Below are positions 13,301-23,615 of a stretch of DNA of 53,556 nucleotides, one piece after another. The notes below the pieces were generated by a model that did not search any database, was not told the origin of the DNA, and was given only the letters and a program-made list of their open reading frames with translations. The number at the start of each line of letters is the position of its first letter. Position 1 is the stretch's first letter. Source of the stretch: Dipylidium caninum (lineage: Eukaryota; Platyhelminthes; Cestoda; Cyclophyllidea; Dipylidiidae); contig QEYB01000854.1 in NCBI GenBank assembly GCA_017562135.1, forward strand, positions 1 to 53,556, read 5' to 3'. The translations under genes and the position numbers were made by a program.

Positions 13301-15407
13301 CTCCCGTTCAGTGAGAACTCTTTTGTCATGCCTAAGTTGTCATTCGAGTGGCAGTGAGGCCACCACGAGGTTCAGGGGGTCCTGGTGTTCCCCTGAATCT
13401 CTGGCTGGACGGTTCACCAGAGGCTCTCCAAGCTGCCCGCGTCCCTCGCCTTGTGTCACTTTGAGGGGTTCCGCTCCTCTGTCTCTTTGTGTGTACTTTC
13501 TCCTCGAGGTCGACATTCGCTGACGTGGGGCAGCACCCGCCTCCCCTGCGCCTGAGAGTGCGCGTTGAGCTTTGAAGTCGCCTCAAGTGTCTCTCTCGTG
13601 CACCCACAACAAACCTGCACGCAATGGGGTGATTCTTCTCCTCTCCTTCCACTCGCACTAATCACCTGTCACCTCTGGGGAGACGCACCGCTCTAGCGCG
13701 GGTTGTGCTAGCCTTGGCAACTCTAATGGGATCTACGTTTTTTTGCTTTATTTGGGCGTGGCTGAAACTCTCCCCAGTGGGTTCGCTTCCCCTTCGCCCG
13801 CGCGACTCTGCCCCGCTCTCGGACCAACCTCCTCCCCGCAGTGACTGTTTACTCCACTTTGTGTGTGTGTGTGTGTGTGGGCAATATCGAGGTGATAAGT
13901 TCACCGTGTGGGCGAGATGAGTGGGTAAATTCTCCTCAAGTGTGCTTTTCGCCTCCGAGCAGAGGCCTCACCCTGCCTCGACCCGTGACAGCGTCAGAGG
14001 CGCCCAATAAACACACTATTTACTTATTTGTTTGTTTTTTTTTCAGTACACTCTGCCTCCCGTTGCGTATCCTCAGCCGATGATGTACCAGGCGGGGCCA
14101 CCGCCGACGAATCCGCCATACCAACCCAACCACGGTGAATTTGACTGCCACTGCTTTTCTCTTGGTCTGCGCGTCTTGCTCACCTAGTCTCATCGCCGTC
14201 GCCGTCGCCGTCGCCGTGCCCCCTCCCTCTCCCCCCTTCAGCGCCGACGCGGCGGACCGCCCGGCTTTTTCGCGCCTCCCCTCGTGCGGCCAGAGCCGCG
14301 AGTGACAGAGTGTCGCTGTCGCTGCTGTCACACATGCCAAGTTTACTGCTCCGCTGGCAGTGCGTGGGCTCGGCGACTCGGTGTCACGAAGCCGCCCTCG
14401 TGACACAGACAAACACCAGATCGTGCAATAGGCGGCGGATGTTTGCTGCATTTCATGAGGTTTACCACATGGGGTTGAGTTGCCCGCCAGACTGCGCCTG
14501 TTTTGTCATTTTCTCCACCCGAATTATACTCGAGTGAAAGGCGACTGAATAAACGGGCCACTAATAGAAAGCGTTTTGTTTTTTTCCTCCCAGTCCCACC
14601 GCCGATGGCTCCCTTCGCTCCTGCTGCGCCCGTCGGTGCCGTCGCCGCCCCCGTCCCCGTCCCCGCCGGCGGCGGTGGGGCCCCGGCGATGTACGGCGCC
14701 CCCATGCCCGTGTACGGTCACCAGGCCGCGTACGGTTATCCCATGGACCTCAACGCCTGGCAACAGCAACCGATGCCCACGCAACAGCCACTGCAGCATC
14801 CTCTGCCTCCACAGCACATGCAGCCTCCCACCGTCGTCTACGGGTGAGTTCACACGGGGGCACTTTCGTCCGCCCGCCGCCGCCGCCGCCTCCTCCTCCT
14901 CCTCCTCCACTGGGGCGTTAGCCAGAGTCCTCGACGCACGCCCACCACGCTCGGTTCTCCGCCCTGCGGAAAGTGTTCGGAGTTGTGCGTTCATCAAAAT
15001 TCTCGTCCTTGCCGAACTATTGGGTCCCAGAGAGCCTTTCCTCGTCGCTTACTTGAAGCCTCGTGGCCACACTTTAACTCCTCCCCTCGGCCGAGGCGCC
15101 CTCGACCCCACACTGGGTGCTCTTCGTTGTCTAATCACCGGAAGAGCCCGAGAAAACTCAAGCTGCACCGACTGGGGGGGCATTTCGCACTCCTGTTCCT
15201 TCCCCAAATTCCCCTCGCGCACTTTGTGTGGTTTAATGGGCAAATTTACCCCGGGAGGGGGACTTGTGTCAGGAAGGCAGTCGATTTTTCCTTTGCAATC
15301 TGAAATGTAAGGGGAGGAGGAGAGGTCCGTGCAACGCCAACGAGACCTCGCTGACTTCCCGCCCCGTTGTTCCACGCAGGGAATCCAACCAGGAACAGGG
15401 CGAGTGA
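10377..15407 (+). CDS. STAM: Signal transducing adapter molecule (STAM), ESCRT-0 subunit
   Basis: STAM pairs with HRS in ESCRT-0 and sorts ubiquitinated cargo on early endosomes. Exons: 10377-10392, 10427-10505, 10536-10612, 10649-10741, 10782-10859, 10896-10973, 11043-11115, 12138-12855, 14047-14134, 14594-14843 and 15380-15407; about 525 residues. Exons 1-6 give the VHS domain (DDNWSEILNIAD, LLDACVKNAGNTFARELSS). Exons 7-8 join to form the ubiquitin-interacting motif (EEEDIAKAIALSLND). Exon 8 holds a canonical SH3 domain (ALFDFEAAEDNELTFKAGD, DPNWWKG, GLFPAQFV) and then the coiled-coil region (MEQQCRDMEPLIEAELEGVY) that in this family binds HRS. Exons 9-11 code a Pro/Gln/Tyr-rich tail ending ESNQEQGE. 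Phases agree at the junctions. One-base frame breaks occur at an A7 run near 10540-10546 and near 12585. The end of exon 5 (GT at 10860) is the weakest boundary. Introns 1-5 are only 30-40 nt. Confidence 0.93.
11116..12137. other. Long seventh intron of STAM with antisense ORFs
   Basis: At 1022 nt this intron is far longer than the 30-70 nt introns before it. It contains two minus-strand open frames, 11364-11582 (72 codons) and 11721-11942 (73 codons), with unbiased, protein-like composition but no motif I know. They could be remnants of an inserted element or chance frames. No terminal repeats or target-site duplications were seen by eye. Confidence 0.3.
13859..13880. repeat. (GT)n microsatellite
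   Basis: A run of about ten TG units in STAM intron 8. Confidence 0.9.
14188..14218. repeat. (CGTCGC)n short tandem repeat
   Basis: CGTCGC-type hexamers repeat about five times in STAM intron 9. Confidence 0.8.
14876..14909. repeat. (CCG)n then (CCT)n triplet repeats
   Basis: CCG units run into CCT units in the last intron of STAM. A similar CCT run lies in the 3' flank at 15464-15488. Confidence 0.8.
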
Positions 15408-18400
15408 GTCGCCGTCTTCCAGGCCGCACTAACCCCCGTGGGGCGACAGACTCGCCGCCGCCGTCGCCCCTCCTCCTCCTCCTCCTCCTAACCCCCCGTG
15501 CCGAGTAGACGGCCTCACCAACCCCTCCTTCCCCGAGGGAAGAGAGCCGCTGAGGCCATTTCGCGCGTTAATCGCCTGACTGCTGTCGCGCTCCCTCTTA
15601 ACCCGATGGCAGTTTTTGGGTGAAACGAGTAAATGTCGATGCATTTTCACTCTTCTCTCCTCCCGAGTTTTCAGAGCGCCTTCGGCCAACCCCTCCGCGT
15701 CCACCTACAATGTGGGCTGACCCTGACGACTCGGTGCGCGGCTTCGAAATGCGACACTAACAAACAAACAGAAGAAAGTTGCACATTGCCCGACAGAATT
15801 CATTTTCTCTTTGATTTATTGTCACCATATTGACTGTTCCCCCTTCCCCTCCCCCCCCATCCACTCCACCCACCCCGCCCACCATCGGACGATTTGAAGT
15901 GCCCCGAGGCATGAGTAAAGGACGCGTCACTTTATTATGCCCCTCTCGTTATTTGCCTTTTCTGTTGTGCTCTTTTTGTTGTCCCGATTGGATTCTGTTT
16001 TTGTTTTTCGCCTCAACACGACGGCGGCCTGCACGGAGCAGCAGTGTCGGTCAGGAGCTGGCCACGGCCTCTCCCGTGTTGGCAGTCGCTTGGTGTGCGC
16101 CCGTCTAGTCTGCCATGCTCCAGACTCGCCGACAGTCCGCAGGCGTTTCAGTCTGTTAACTGTTTGTGTGACGTTTGACTTCGCGTCGGTCACGGGGTCC
16201 GATTGGCGAACTTGTGGGCTCTGCGATCCTCTCCTCGTCCGCTGGGCGGCATCGCCTTGCGCTGCTCCATCCGCCCGTATTTCCTGATTTGCCTCGAGAG
16301 TCTTGTTCCGCTAAGACTGCCGCAAGTCCACATTACGAATGCTGAGCGGGTGAGGCCATTCTCCTTCCCGACTCAAAATGTCTCCTTGTTTCACTGGGCT
16401 TAACAGCCCCAGTGGGTGGACGGTGTCTGTGCCCGATTTTCGGCGTTTGTCTCGTCCCCTGATGAAGAAACACACCTTAGCAAGCACTTTGGCGTCTTAA
16501 AAAAAACACTTTCCCAGACCGCACCTTGCATATTCGAGTCGTCAGGCCTCAAGTTGAGAGCATTTGAGGCACCGTTCAACGTTTCGGGCGGAGGACTGTT
16601 CGCAGGGCTGCCGCAGCCAAGCACCGCCAGCGGAGGGCGACGAGCGGATTGTGTGGTGCTCACTCAGTGCGCTCCCCTCGGCGATCATTTAAAGATGGAG
16701 CGCTTTTTCCGGCAGGATCAAATGCTCACGTCGTCCGCAGAACGACTCGTCGAGACGTGGCGGGCGAGACGCATGAGTGGGCGTCGCGCCTTGAGAGAGA
16801 GAGAAAAGAATTGGTGTTCTAATGCAAATTAGCAGAAGCTCAAGCGCCTCAGTGTCACATGACACCCGTCAATGTATCGCGTCGCGGTCTTCAGTGCACC
16901 ACAGACCAGTCGGAGCGAGGAGGGAGGTGGCACCACGTCCCCTTCCGTCTGTCGCCTCGTTGCGAGGCTTCACAACATGGGGGAGTCGTTGCTTTGAGCG
17001 TCGTTTTTGTACCCAGTCGACCTGCCGGATGATGCTTAGCCTTCCGCTGAGGGTCAACTCGTCCGCGATGGCATGTCAGGCCGTCGATTGCGTTTGCATC
17101 TCACCGACGCCCCTCGGGTCGGAGTTGAGAGCGCCAGGGTGGCCGTTTCGGGGGCGGATGTGAATGCGTGAGTAGGTGAGGCCTCCTACTGCCGAAAAAG
17201 CCACCAATTAGCCGACAAGGGTACTACGTGACCTGTGGGATTGGAGCCCAAATCCGCCAAAGTTGAGGTCTCAGCGTGCCGCGAGACTCAGTTTGCTCGA
17301 GTGACAGACTCCGGCGATTTTTGTAGACCATTTCACGGATACTGATGCCCGCGATGCCCTCTTCTATTCGCCCCGCCGTTGAATCGGACAGAAAGAAAGG
17401 AAAAAACTCGCCGTGGAGAACTGGACGGCCAGCGTCTCCTAATGGCAGTTCATCTCTCCGGGGACGAGAGAGCAAGTGAGAAGACTAAGAGGCGCACGCG
17501 GTCTTCATCCCGAGACTTCAAGTCAACTACGATTTGATGTGAGGGGGTTGATGTCAGCACATAGTTTTGAAGTTCACTTACGCCACCGGGTATTTCGACT
17601 AAAAGACTGTTAAACTCGGCCACATGCGGCGAGGTATCTCGGTTAAAGGCCTGTCGTCGGCGACGTCGACTTCTCACACGGTCACCAAGGCACGGGAGAC
17701 GGAAGTTGATGTCCACAAGGAATGTGGAGCAGTGCATCGTCTCGTATGTGAAGGACAAGGTCTGGAAGGGCCTATTACAAAGCCGAAGTCGGCAAAAGCT
17801 GTGAGATAGAAAATGCGACTTGGAGTCCAAAGACAGAAAGCAACTTCTGTGCCCGCATCTGAAAGCAAGCGATTATTAGCTATCGCTTCTTAATTTCAAG
17901 CCATCGAAGGGATTAAGGCTTTCAGATTGCTTGTGAACAACCTTCAAATAGACGAGGAAATGCAAGATCCACTCAATGTTCAAAAACAATTTTTTGCATA
18001 CATCAAATAAAACAGGAGGCGCACAGCACAAAAAAAGCACAGACACAGAGATCTAGTAATTGCTAATTCGTGAAATTCGTAAACAAAAGAAGAAAAGCCC
18101 ATGGATCCGCCGGTTAACGAAAGGACTTCGACAGTGAATGCAAGGCTAAGCGCATACAGGGTCACCCTGTGACCTTGATATATCCAAAAGCAAAATTTCA
18201 CATTTCAAAATAAATGCACAATCTTATAGTGAATACTTAAAAAAATCAACCTATTTACAAGTGGTACAAAATTAGGTTATGAAATTGAGAGATCAGGAGG
18301 CTATTTAATATACGTCACCTCTCTAGTTGGTCCAACAAGCAACACAACCGTACCTCCACCACCAATAGCACAATATACCAAAAGGGCAACGACCACTAAA

Positions 18401-18701
18401 ATACGTTTAACAGAAAAAAACAGAGATGTGTTGATGAACGGCCAATGCTTCAGGAGAATAGTGGCGGTGAGAGAGTACAAATTAAAAGGTCCGTTTCAAG
18501 TAGTTTCCACTACGAAAAGTAAGTGTATTAATTGAAAGCGCAGCAAAAAGTGTAGAGCGGGATTAGAAAAAAGTGAAGCAGGAACAGAAGTAGGGGGAAG
18601 AAGCGAAAGTAATAAAATGAGAAAGTAGCAGAGAGTAAAAAACAAATACGAATACACCGCAAAAATATGTAATTCAAAAAAAATTTATTCCAAATCTGAC
18701 A
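15408..18701. other. Intergenic region between STAM and the left inverted-repeat arm
   Basis: The first part is probably the STAM 3' untranslated region, but I cannot place its end. The region is mostly mixed composition and turns AT-rich after 17.9 kb. Open frames at 16416-16832 (+) and 17450-17830 (-) exceed 120 codons but show no known motif and no exon context. On the minus strand an AATAAA lies at about 18684-18690, just outside the left arm and downstream of that arm's gene, and could serve as its poly(A) signal. Confidence 0.45.
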
Positions 18702-18849
18702 AAGCACGGAGGTATTGGCAAGGTGACATGCCATATAAAAAAGAGAAGAAGTTAGTGGCAGCGGCAGTGAGTTGTCTGGTGACGCCGAGGCCAAAACAGG
18801 GGGGCACGACGGGGCTGAAGGACACGCAGTTCGGGTTAAAAGCGGCAGG

Positions 18850-18898
18850 GAGGGAGGGAGGTAGGTAGGTAGGGAGGGAAGGAGGGAGGGAGGGAGGA
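18850..18898. repeat. (GGGA)n/(GGTA)n tetranucleotide repeat, left arm
   Basis: A purine-rich GGGA/GGTA run lies just past the stop codon of the left-arm gene. Its mirror copy is at about 33586-33635. Confidence 0.85.
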
Positions 18899-18906
18899 GA
18901 AAACTG

Positions 18907-21900
18907 TCAAATCTCGTCAAGATCCGAGAAGGGCACGAGAATTCCCACGTGGTGGCGGACGGGGTGACGCAGGGAGGCGCGCAGCCGAGGCAGACGCAGA
19001 CAGAGGGTGAGGAAGTTTGCGGAGCAGCCACAGCGGCCACAGGTCAACCAGTGGCGTCTGTCCGCAGGCCAGCGTGAAGGCGTGCACTACGTTTGCGGCC
19101 ACCGATTCGCACACGAAGGCGGGCCTGAATCGCGAACGCACCCAGCGACGCGTACGCCTCCACTCGCGACAGCCACGCCACCCAATTGGCCACGAAGGCG
19201 GTGACGACGAGGAAGCGCAGACAACCGGGTCGAGGGTAGAGACTGTCCGAACTCCACCTCCTCCTCCTCCTCCTCCCCCCCACTCTCCCCACTCCCGCGC
19301 CGCCGCCCGCCGCCGCCGCCACCTCCACCTCCACCGCCTCCTCCGCCCACGTCGCCTCAGCCTGCGCTCCCGCCACTCCCTCCTGCCGCTCCCGGCCAAG
19401 GGGAACGCGGTAGCAGGGCGACAGGGCGTCCAGCGTTGTCATCCACAGCACGCCGCTCACACGTCCCTCCGCGGTGCTCTCGTGGCGCATCAAATTGAGC
19501 AGAGGCGAGAGCGGCGACAACGCCTGCGTGCGCAAAGAAGACTTGCGAGCGTCACCAACACTTCCACTTTCTCATGTCCTCTTTTGTCAACATTTGTCCT
19601 CGCCTCCTCCGCCAATGCCAGTCGCCGTGTCAGCCATGGGTGACCGCACAAACTCAGGCTCTGGCAGGTCGACCGCGACTCCTTCCACTGCCTCTGCCCC
19701 CTCCTCCTCCTCCTCCTACTTTTCTATCCCACCCCACCACCACCCAAGCCCAGCCCAGCCCAGCCCAGCCCAGCCCAACCCAACCATACCAACCGTCTGC
19801 GCTGATTCTCCCCTCCTCGTCCCTCGTCCACTCCTCCTCGTCACATCACGACACGAATGCACCGCCGCCTCTTTCGCAGGTGGCAGAACAAGTCACGACA
19901 CGCGCCCGTTCACACCGAACCACAGCAGCAGAGCACAAGCACAACAGCCAACTCACCAGGGGGTCGAGGAGCACGAGGCTTTTCACCTCGCGGTTCGCCC
20001 CACAGAACCGAGACACGTCGGACAGCAGACGACCTGTGCTCACGCGCCACGGTGGAATGCTCACTTCCGACGTCGACAAATCCACAGTCTGTTGGGGCGC
20101 AAACCGAATAGACCACCGCGTCTGCCGAAATAGCCACTTCCACCGCGGCTGCAAATACACATTTATTCCCTTTATTACATCGCCGTAATCATAGTTGCAG
20201 TACCGGCAGTCGCGTATCCTATGACCGGCGTCATTGACCCATTGGAAGGTGATGGAAGACTCGGAGTCCGCCGCCGTGACTGCGTCGTCTTCTGGTCCTT
20301 TTTCCTCCTCAGCGGATGCACCCACGCGCCCACGTGTGGACGCCTCGCTGCACACCTCAGCCGAGGCCTCACTCGGCATCGTCCACTCGGTCGCCGTCTC
20401 GCTCATCGTGCTCGCCTCTTCGCATTGCGCACCCACGTCGGCGGAGCCCACGTCGGCAGAGTCCGACCCCACGCAGGCGAAGAGACGCGCCAACGCCTCG
20501 TCTCCCTCGTCAATGCCATCGTCGACATCGAGAAAGGAATGTGGTGCCCGATTCGTCCCGTCTCCTCGAAGAACAGGCCTCTCAGGATATCAGCCTTACC
20601 CCTATGGTCCTCCGCCGCCCACGGACAAAAGTCCGCGGTGAGATCTCTTCGCACTCGATCACCTGCTGTCTCGAAGAAGTGCGCAAAATACACGCTCGGA
20701 GTGTACGTGCCCTCCGAATAGTACATTTCATTGTCATCATCTTTCCACGGGTACCACGGACTGACACTCGAGGTCTGTCTCGCCTCGCCGTGCTCCTGAC
20801 TGTCGCGCAAAACACTGCCCACGAAGAGAGACGTGTACATTGAGCCCAACTCGCTGCTATGGTCCTGGCTGCCAAGCAATTCAGCAAAGTAAAAGACCGA
20901 ATGTTCGTCTGTCTCCGCGTCATCGGTGGGCGGCCAGATGACAACACTATGAGTCTCAACAACAAAGTTTCTGTGCTCATTTACATTTAAAATGGCACTC
21001 GGATCAAAAATATTGGAGCATATGGAGTAGCGAATTTTTCGCGAACGAAGGCACGGAGTCCGACGAGGCAAGGGACGCTCCGTCGGGCACATCGAGGCCG
21101 AACGCCGCCTACAAGGAGGAAGCGGGCTTGCAGAATGTAACCAAGTCGTCGTTCGGAGGCTCGTGCCCCTGCCTCGACTAGGCGGTGGAAAACCGCCTCC
21201 AAGAGAGGCATCACTCCGCGCAAAGGAGAAAGGGTGACGCGACTTCCTCTGAGGGGTTAACAAACCTCATTTTGGAGAACACCGACGCCATTTCGTGCAT
21301 TGTCCATGGCCGACAAATTCCCCACCGCGTCCGACGTCTGCATGTCCACGGCGTCCACCTTCGCCACGACCGTCTCTGCCTCGGTAGCTTCCTCTTCCTC
21401 CTCGTCATCGTCGTCAGTGGGCAGACAGCCATTGGCAACGGCCCATTCACACCACGCCGTGTTGGGCGGGAAACGTTGTCCCTTCACCGGCAAACCAGCA
21501 AGGAAGCGTGCCGTCCTCATGGCAAATTCTCTCGGGTCGTCACACGTCATGATGTGGGGCGAGTCGAAGACGGGATGCTCCAGCACGTAGAGCACCGCCT
21601 TCACCACATCCAAGAGACTGTAGCAACTGCCAGAAAGGCAAGTGGAAATTATAATTTCAGACAATTAGAAAATGATGCCCATAAATGCAGAGACTCGACT
21701 TCTCAGCCTCCTTCGTACCTTTCTACCCACAGCCCCATGGCACCCAACTCCGTTTCACTTTATTGACTCTGCTTACCTCTGCCATTCGTTGAGCAGACTG
21801 ATGCAAACGAATCCAGTTTCTACGTTGACATTTGGGTGCAATATCGGCGTATGAAAGATCACCGATGGCCGATCTCTGGGGTAGAGCAAAGATGCCTTGA

Positions 21901-22237
21901 TCTGGAAGAAGAAAAACAACTCGTCCATTTTATGACGGCTTCTGCTGTTTCCTCCTCATCCACTTATCACGAAATGGTGGGGGAAACTCGCAAATTGGTT
22001 GCGGAGACGCTACTAACAGGTCACTTGTCACGAGTAAACCGCAATAATCGGTTGGACACTCACGGTGATGACGAAAACAGCGTGGGCATTATATCCTCGC
22101 TTCGGCTGCAGCGATACCCTAACCGACATGTCGTCAATGCCGATTACGGCTGCCTGACCGTCAGTCGAGGTGTCGATTTTCCTGTACAAATGCTGCAAGT
22201 CCTTCAAGAACGTGTGCCTTTCTGTGCTGTTCGCCAT
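18907..22237 (-). CDS. E2-like UBC-domain protein joined to an unknown C-terminal region, left copy
   Basis: Exons in transcript order: 22237-22064, about 21902-21778, 21626-21266, 21108-19957 and 19523-18907. The first three encode a ubiquitin-conjugating (UBC) fold: start MANSTERHTFLKDLQ, then FHTPILHPNVN with the HPN motif, then GFVCISLLNEW, whose Cys (about residue 91) sits where E2 enzymes carry the catalytic Cys. The style (PKRGYN, ETGFVCISLL) is closest to NEDD8 E2s such as UBE2F/UBE2M, but strongly diverged. Exon 3 ends in an acidic run (DDDDEEEEE). Exon 4 joins in frame (GVLQNE to AAFGLDVPDG) and begins a region I do not recognise, with VVETHSVVIW, CRYCNYDY and PPWRVSTGRLLSDV. The last exon has two hydrophobic stretches (CLRFLVVTAFVANWVAWL; LVDLWPLWLL) and ends PFSDLDEI. 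This copy keeps the exon 3/4 frame but is broken near 21030, 20555, 19110 and 19015 compared with the right copy. Whether it is one gene or two neighbours needs a transcript. Confidence 0.65.
19746..19785. repeat. (CCCAG)n pentanucleotide repeat, left arm
   Basis: CCCAG units in the intron before the last exon of the left-arm gene. The mirror copy at about 32701-32745 differs in unit number and surrounding variant units, making this one of the few length-variable sites between the arms. Confidence 0.85.
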
Positions 22238-22261
22238 CTGGAAGAGAAGAAGCGCTGACAG

Positions 22262-22306
22262 TCACCTCACCTCACCTCACCTCAACTCGACTCGACTCGA
22301 CTCGAA
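22262..22306. repeat. CACCT/CTCGA pentamer repeat, left arm
   Basis: Three to four CACCT units run into CTCGA units, immediately upstream of the first coding exon of the left-arm gene. The mirror copy is at about 30180-30222. It lies in the presumed 5' untranslated region or first intron. Confidence 0.85.
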
Positions 22307-22846
22307 TCAGGTATAGTCTTCGCAGACGATGCCACCTTACAGTGCACCAAAGTGGGGAGCACAAGAGGATTCCAGTCACATGCGCTCACGACAACCAACG
22401 AAAGTGTTCCAACTGACGTCGGATATTGCTGCAGTTGGCTGGAGTGACAACGACAATCCGGCCTTCGTGCTGGTGGAAAATCAGGCAAAAGAAGAACCAC
22501 AATACGCACAACGGAGAATGCGCTTAATGACAATGCGGCATGAGTACGCTGTGGCGACATTGGCTCATCGATTGCCAATTTGCGTCTCAAGGTCGCACCA
22601 GACCCAATCGCCTTCTCCTGCTTGCTACTTACGCCACACCGCGCAAAGCAACCCATCGACGTCATTGTGCCTCTCTCAGCCTGCAAGCCATTTTCCTTTG
22701 TTATTGGTGAACGAAATCACCCAATCCTAAGTCCCCGTTCTGGTGTCTTCTATCTTCCCACATCTTTTTGCGCTTTGTATATGTTTTCATCATGCAAATT
22801 CCGTCACCGCATTGATATTTTATGCACTAGTTGAATAAAGGGATGT

Positions 22847-23360
22847 CCGGCTTCTAATACTGCGTGTTGAAGCCACTTTCTGTGGTGTTGAAGTGTACCT
22901 CGTCTATCCGTACACCCGACCTCTGTTGTGTAGGCTTGTACCCTTCTGTCTCCACTCCTCTTCATCTTCTTCTTCCCCCACGTGTCCAAGTATACGATGT
23001 CATTCGTGAGTAGGTTATCCGATGGTGCAGATGACTCTTTGTGTCTGCGTTGAGATGAAACTAGTGGTGACCATCGACTACTTCCAGACCGCCTATAATC
23101 TCCGGTCCGAAATATGGAGTGGTGATTTTTGCACATACACTCTTTCCTCTCAACACTAGTGCTCCGAATGAATGAGGAATGCAGACGAGTAATGACGTGT
23201 GCCGTCCGCACAGCGGCAGCGGTGAGAGCAAGGGACAATGTGGAGTTCGAGTGCGATTACGACTTGGCTGACTGCACCCACCCATCTTTTGACGTCCGGC
23301 CTTCCAAAAGGATGCCAGTTTGCTTCCTTTCATCTGCTCTGCGTACCTCTAAACGACCAT
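22847..23360. repeat. Diverged continuation of the left arm
   Basis: Beyond the sharp inner edge, this stretch still aligns with the reverse complement of about 29130-29644, with shared blocks such as CTGCGTGTT, TTCTGTGGTGTTGA, GGTGCAGATGAC, CTCCGAATGAATGAGG, GGTGAGAGCA, GTGGCTGACTG and GCCAGTTTGC in the same order. Identity looks like roughly 65-80 % by eye, far below that of the arms. An open plus-strand frame (23129-23362) is kept on this side, while the matching frame on the other side has stops. Confidence 0.75.
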
Positions 23361-23615
23361 AAGACTCCGTTCTTCACCGTCTGCGAGGCACTACAGAGGC
23401 CAGCAGAACAGTCGCATGCCACGGCGATGCGCTCCTTTCAACTTGGGCATCTACTTAACAGGACGACAGCACATCTTCAAATGAATGGCGTCAACATCGC
23501 TGGTTAGCTTACTGAGGCATCTTTAGCGAAGACGATTAATCAAGTAAGGAGGCTGCAAGGGCGATCTATTAAGTTGCATTTGGGTGGAAAAGTGAGACGA
23601 AGGAGCACGAGGTGA

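Larger units (their letters stand above)
18702..22846. repeat. Left arm of a 4.14 kb inverted repeat
   Basis: This segment is the near-perfect reverse complement of 29645-33780. I matched it by eye at both ends and at many internal points, and found mainly single-base indels and copy-number changes in simple repeats, with few substitutions. The outer edge is at the AAGCACGGAGG sequence near 18702. The inner edge follows GAATAAAGGGATGT at 22846, after which the similarity to the other side drops but does not vanish. The arm holds one whole gene (18907-22237, minus) with its flanks. Confidence 0.95.

Noticed and set aside
22329..22730. A 133-codon plus-strand frame antisense to the 5' flank of the left-arm gene, repeated at 29781-30161 on the minus strand
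   Set aside because: It is conserved between the arms only because the arms are near identical; it has no independent support and its translation resembles no domain.
22804..23238. A minus-strand frame of 144 codons considered as a transposase remnant
   Set aside because: No DDE/DDD signature, helix-turn-helix or terminal inverted repeats could be seen, and the stretch is better explained as the diverged continuation of the inverted repeat.
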